Shown: positions 61,740 to 64,000 of the stretch, one piece after another | Numbering within the stretch: the first letter of the stretch is position 1 | How the letters are laid out: every line of letters begins with the position of its first letter | DNA from: Hyphomicrobiaceae bacterium | GTDB taxonomy: Bacteria; Pseudomonadota; Alphaproteobacteria; Rhizobiales; Methyloligellaceae | Direction: 5' to 3' | Assembly (NCBI GenBank): GCA_020637815.1 | Contig: JACKJS010000002.1 | Location: forward strand, 62,001 to 126,000 | Length of the DNA: 64,000 bases | Notes under the pieces: model-generated | The model's database searches: none | Told to the model about the DNA's origin: nothing | The model's input: only the letters and a program-made list of their open reading frames with translations | Position numbers and translations under genes: made by a program

Positions 61740-62810
61740 ATGAACGCTATCATCGTCAGCGGCGGAGCAGGCTTCATCGGTTCGGCGGTGTGCCGCTATC
61801 TCGTCGCCGAGACCGATTTTGCGGTGGTGAATGTCGATAAGCTGACCTATGCGGCCAATCTCGACTCGTTGGCCGCCATCTCCGATCACCCGAGATACAA
61901 GTTCAGGCAGCTCGACATTTGTGACGAGGTGGCGCTCGAGCGCGTCTTTGCCGATGAACAGCCCTGCGCCGTGATGCATCTAGCCGCGGAAACGCATGTC
62001 GACCGCTCGATCCAGGCACCTGCGGGCTTCGTTCAGACGAACGTCGTTGGCACCTACACGTTGCTCGAGGCGAGCCGGCGCTATTGGGAAGGACTCCCCG
62101 GCAGCGCGCAAAGCAGCTTCCGGTTTTTGCACGTATCCACCGACGAAGTTTATGGCGCTCTCGGTGCCGAGGGCATGTTTACGGAAACGTGCGCTTACAG
62201 ACCCAACTCGCCCTACGCCGCAAGCAAGGCCTCGTCCGACCACCTCGTGGCGGCTTGGTCGAGAACTTACGGTCTCCCCACCGTCACGGCCAACGCGTCC
62301 AACACTTACGGGCCGTGTCAATTTCCAGAGAAGTTGATCCCGCTCATGACGATCAACGCGCTGGAGGAGCAGCCCCTGCGAATCTATGGCCGGGGTGAGA
62401 ACGTTCGCGATTGGATCTATGTCGACGATCAGGTCCGTGCGCTCCACGCCGTGCTCGCGAATGGTCGTGCCGGCGAGAAATACAATGTCGGCGCCCGGAA
62501 CGAACGGACCAATATCGAAGTAGTCGGATTGATTTGCGATCTCGTCGATGAGCTCAATCCTAGCGGCCGCTGCCGGCGGGATTTGATTGCGTTTGTCGAG
62601 GACCGGCCGGGGCACGATTTTCGCTATGCCTCGAATCCCGGCAAGATCGAGGGCGAGCTCGGTTGGCGAGCACGTGAAACCTTCGAATCGGGGCTGCGCC
62701 GCACGGTCGAGTGGTATCTTACAAACGAGGCCTGGTGGCGCCCTTTACGCGACGATGTCTATGACGGACGCCGACTCGGCTTGCACGCGAAGCAGACGCG
62801 GATTTTGTAG
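61740..62810 (+). CDS. rfbB: dTDP-glucose 4,6-dehydratase
   Basis: NAD-dependent extended SDR converting dTDP-glucose to dTDP-4-keto-6-deoxyglucose. The 356-residue protein has the GGAGFIGS cofactor motif (about 8-15), AAETHVDRSI, STDEVYG, YAASKASSDHLV (Tyr and Lys) and VEDRPGHDFRYA. Length is standard. Confidence 0.95.
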   Translation: MNAIIVSGGAGFIGSAVCRYLVAETDFAVVNVDKLTYAANLDSLAAISDHPRYKFRQLDICDEVALERVFADEQPCAVMHLAAETHVDRSIQAPAGFVQTNVVGTYTLLEASRRYWEGLPGSAQSSFRFLHVSTDEVYGALGAEGMFTETCAYRPNSPYAASKASSDHLVAAWSRTYGLPTVTANASNTYGPCQFPEKLIPLMTINALEEQPLRIYGRGENVRDWIYVDDQVRALHAVLANGRAGEKYNVGARNERTNIEVVGLICDLVDELNPSGRCRRDLIAFVEDRPGHDFRYASNPGKIEGELGWRARETFESGLRRTVEWYLTNEAWWRPLRDDVYDGRRLGLHAKQTRIL

Positions 62811-62812
62811 AT

Positions 62813-63733
62813 ATGGCCGCCGATCGTGAAAAGGCGCCCCAGCCACCGGTCCTCGTCATAGGGCGGACAGGCCAGATCGCCGCGTCGCTTCGTGCAATTT
62901 CGGATGACGAGATGCCGTTTCTGTGTCTTGGCCGGCGCGAAGGCCTAGACATTACCGATGCGGACTCGCTTCGCGTTGTACTCGACGGTCGCCGCCCCGA
63001 TCTCGTCGTCAACGCAGCGGCCTATACCTCAGTGGATCGCGCCGAGGCGGAGCCCGATGCGGCCTTTGCCGTCAATGCACAGGGACCGGCCACGCTCGCG
63101 CGGCTATGCGCCGAGAGAGACATTCCCATCATTCATCTTTCGACGGACTATGTTTTTGACGGCATGAAGGGCGAGCCCTATGTCGAGGACGATTTAATTT
63201 CGCCGGTCAACACGTATGGTGCGTCCAAGGCTGCGGGCGAAACGGCCTTGCGCGACATTACGCACCGGTACGTCATCCTGCGCACATCGTGGCTCTACAG
63301 TCCGTTCGGAACCAATTTCATGAAGACCATGCTTCGCTTGGCCCAAACCCGGGAAGAGATTTCCGTTGTCGCCGATCAAAGAGGTTGTCCAACGGCGGCG
63401 CACGACGTGGCTGCCGCCATTAGAACCATCGCGTTCCAGCTTCGCGAGGGCGGCGGCACTTTCGGTGTATTTCACTTGGCTGGTGCTGAGGCTGCGACTT
63501 GGTTCGATTTCGCGAACGGAATCGTCGACCTCGCAGGGGCCGGCGTGGACCGGCGGCTGCGGATCCTTCCCATAGCGACGGCCGAGTATCGCGCTGCGGC
63601 TCTCCGGCCGCCGGATTCGCGGCTCGGTTGCGGCAAGGTCGCCGGTGCGTATGGGTTGGCGCTGCCGTCTTGGCGCAAGAGCCTCGAGCGCGTCCTGGCT
63701 CAACCATTGGCGGACATGGAGACCAAGGGTTGA
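62813..63733 (+). CDS. rfbD: dTDP-4-dehydrorhamnose reductase
   Basis: Final step: NADPH reduction to dTDP-L-rhamnose. The 306-residue SDR has VIGRTGQIAASL (the usual GxxGQLG becomes GRTGQIA), VNAAAYTSVDRAEAEPD, STDYVFDG and YGASKAAGE (Tyr and Lys). It begins 2 bp after rfbB, so the pair is coupled. rfbA, the thymidylyltransferase, is not in the window. Confidence 0.93.
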   Translation: MAADREKAPQPPVLVIGRTGQIAASLRAISDDEMPFLCLGRREGLDITDADSLRVVLDGRRPDLVVNAAAYTSVDRAEAEPDAAFAVNAQGPATLARLCAERDIPIIHLSTDYVFDGMKGEPYVEDDLISPVNTYGASKAAGETALRDITHRYVILRTSWLYSPFGTNFMKTMLRLAQTREEISVVADQRGCPTAAHDVAAAIRTIAFQLREGGGTFGVFHLAGAEAATWFDFANGIVDLAGAGVDRRLRILPIATAEYRAAALRPPDSRLGCGKVAGAYGLALPSWRKSLERVLAQPLADMETKG

Positions 63734-64000
63734 CGGGACTGAAGGCAATCTTCAACAGGATCTGGCCTCGGCGTTCTTCGCGCATGCCGCCCTTGTTGAT
63801 TACGTCGAGCGTGCATGCGTACGCGCCTTTCGTGGAACTAACGGATTGCGAAGAGAGAATTTCGCTCACGCTGGAAGCGTTGGAGAAGTGGCTTGCGATG
63901 GATCGCGGGCTGAACGTCGTACTGTGCGATGGGTCAAGCTTCGACTTTTCCGAACGGATCAAGACGCGCTTTCCGGAGGCGGAGATAGAATGTCTGTTCT
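63730..64000 (+). CDS. Unknown protein, 3'-truncated by window edge
   Basis: The frame opens at TTG 63730 (overlapping the rfbD stop by four bases, TTGA) or ATG 63784 and remains open to the end. About 90 residues are visible: LLITSSVHAYAPFVELTD, EALEKWLAMDRGLNVVLCDGSSFDFSERI, FPEAEIECLF. I do not recognise a family; the VLCDGS motif recalls GT-type folds in O-antigen loci, a weak hint. Cotranscribed with rfbD by position. Confidence 0.6.
   Translation, partial: MTGLKAIFNRIWPRRSSRMPPLLITSSVHAYAPFVELTDCEERISLTLEALEKWLAMDRGLNVVLCDGSSFDFSERIKTRFPEAEIECLF

Overview
The window (about 63% G+C by eye, densely coded) is chromosomal DNA of an alphaproteobacterium, most likely order Hyphomicrobiales. 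The evidence is gene order: mnmE, mnmG, rsmG, parA and parB on one side and hemE / ppsR-maf-aroE-coaE-dnaQ on the other, with secB, a Tim44-like gene, mltA, smr, hslUV and a his cluster beyond. This is the conserved neighbourhood of the alphaproteobacterial replication origin. A genus cannot be named from the sequence alone. No rRNA, tRNA, CRISPR array, integrase or classical insertion sequence was seen.

Layout. 1-6.3 kb: the end of pyrE, then parB, parA, rsmG, mnmG and mnmE on the minus strand, with four parS-like 16-mers at 2809-4885. 6.3-8.8 kb: two plus-strand genes (a DUF255 thioredoxin-fold protein and a 99-residue GIY-YIG protein bracketed by inverted palindromes) lie between mnmE and rho. 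8.8-11.8 kb: rho, hemJ and hemE on the minus strand. 11.8-12.2 kb: a non-coding, partly AT-rich gap with four GANTC sites, the candidate oriC. 12.2-15.9 kb: ppsR, maf, aroE, coaE and dnaQ on the plus strand, mostly coupled by short overlaps. 15.9-21.7 kb: secB, Tim44-like, mltA, smr and hslUV. 21.8-26.9 kb: hisB, hisH, hisA, hisF and hisE with two small membrane-protein genes and coaA.

27-52 kb is a mosaic of short transcription units: an outer-membrane barrel, PfkB sugar/adenosine kinase, nth, gpmA, dapB, a GGDEF-EAL protein, typA, an oxalate-decarboxylase-like bicupin followed by an autotransporter remnant, a nitronate monooxygenase-like gene, argG, a PAP2 phosphatase, rlmN, an IalB-like protein, an RNA methyltransferase, a low-molecular-weight tyrosine phosphatase, thpR and an aldo/keto reductase. 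52.5-64 kb: a long-form Aat-like transferase, a polysaccharide flippase, a 53-residue membrane protein, a kinase-like protein with substituted catalytic residues, then asnB, two GT2 glycosyltransferases and rfbC-rfbB-rfbD. This is a surface-polysaccharide locus that runs off the right edge.

Main observations: a candidate oriC with a nearby parS cluster; a GIY-YIG gene enclosed by two inverted palindromes sharing the same terminal words; a probable pseudokinase beside the polysaccharide genes; and several unannotated-scale items (a small membrane gene, an operator-like palindrome, a terminator). Nothing here proves a wholly new system. The GIY-YIG/palindrome unit is the best candidate for a poorly described mobile or semi-mobile element.
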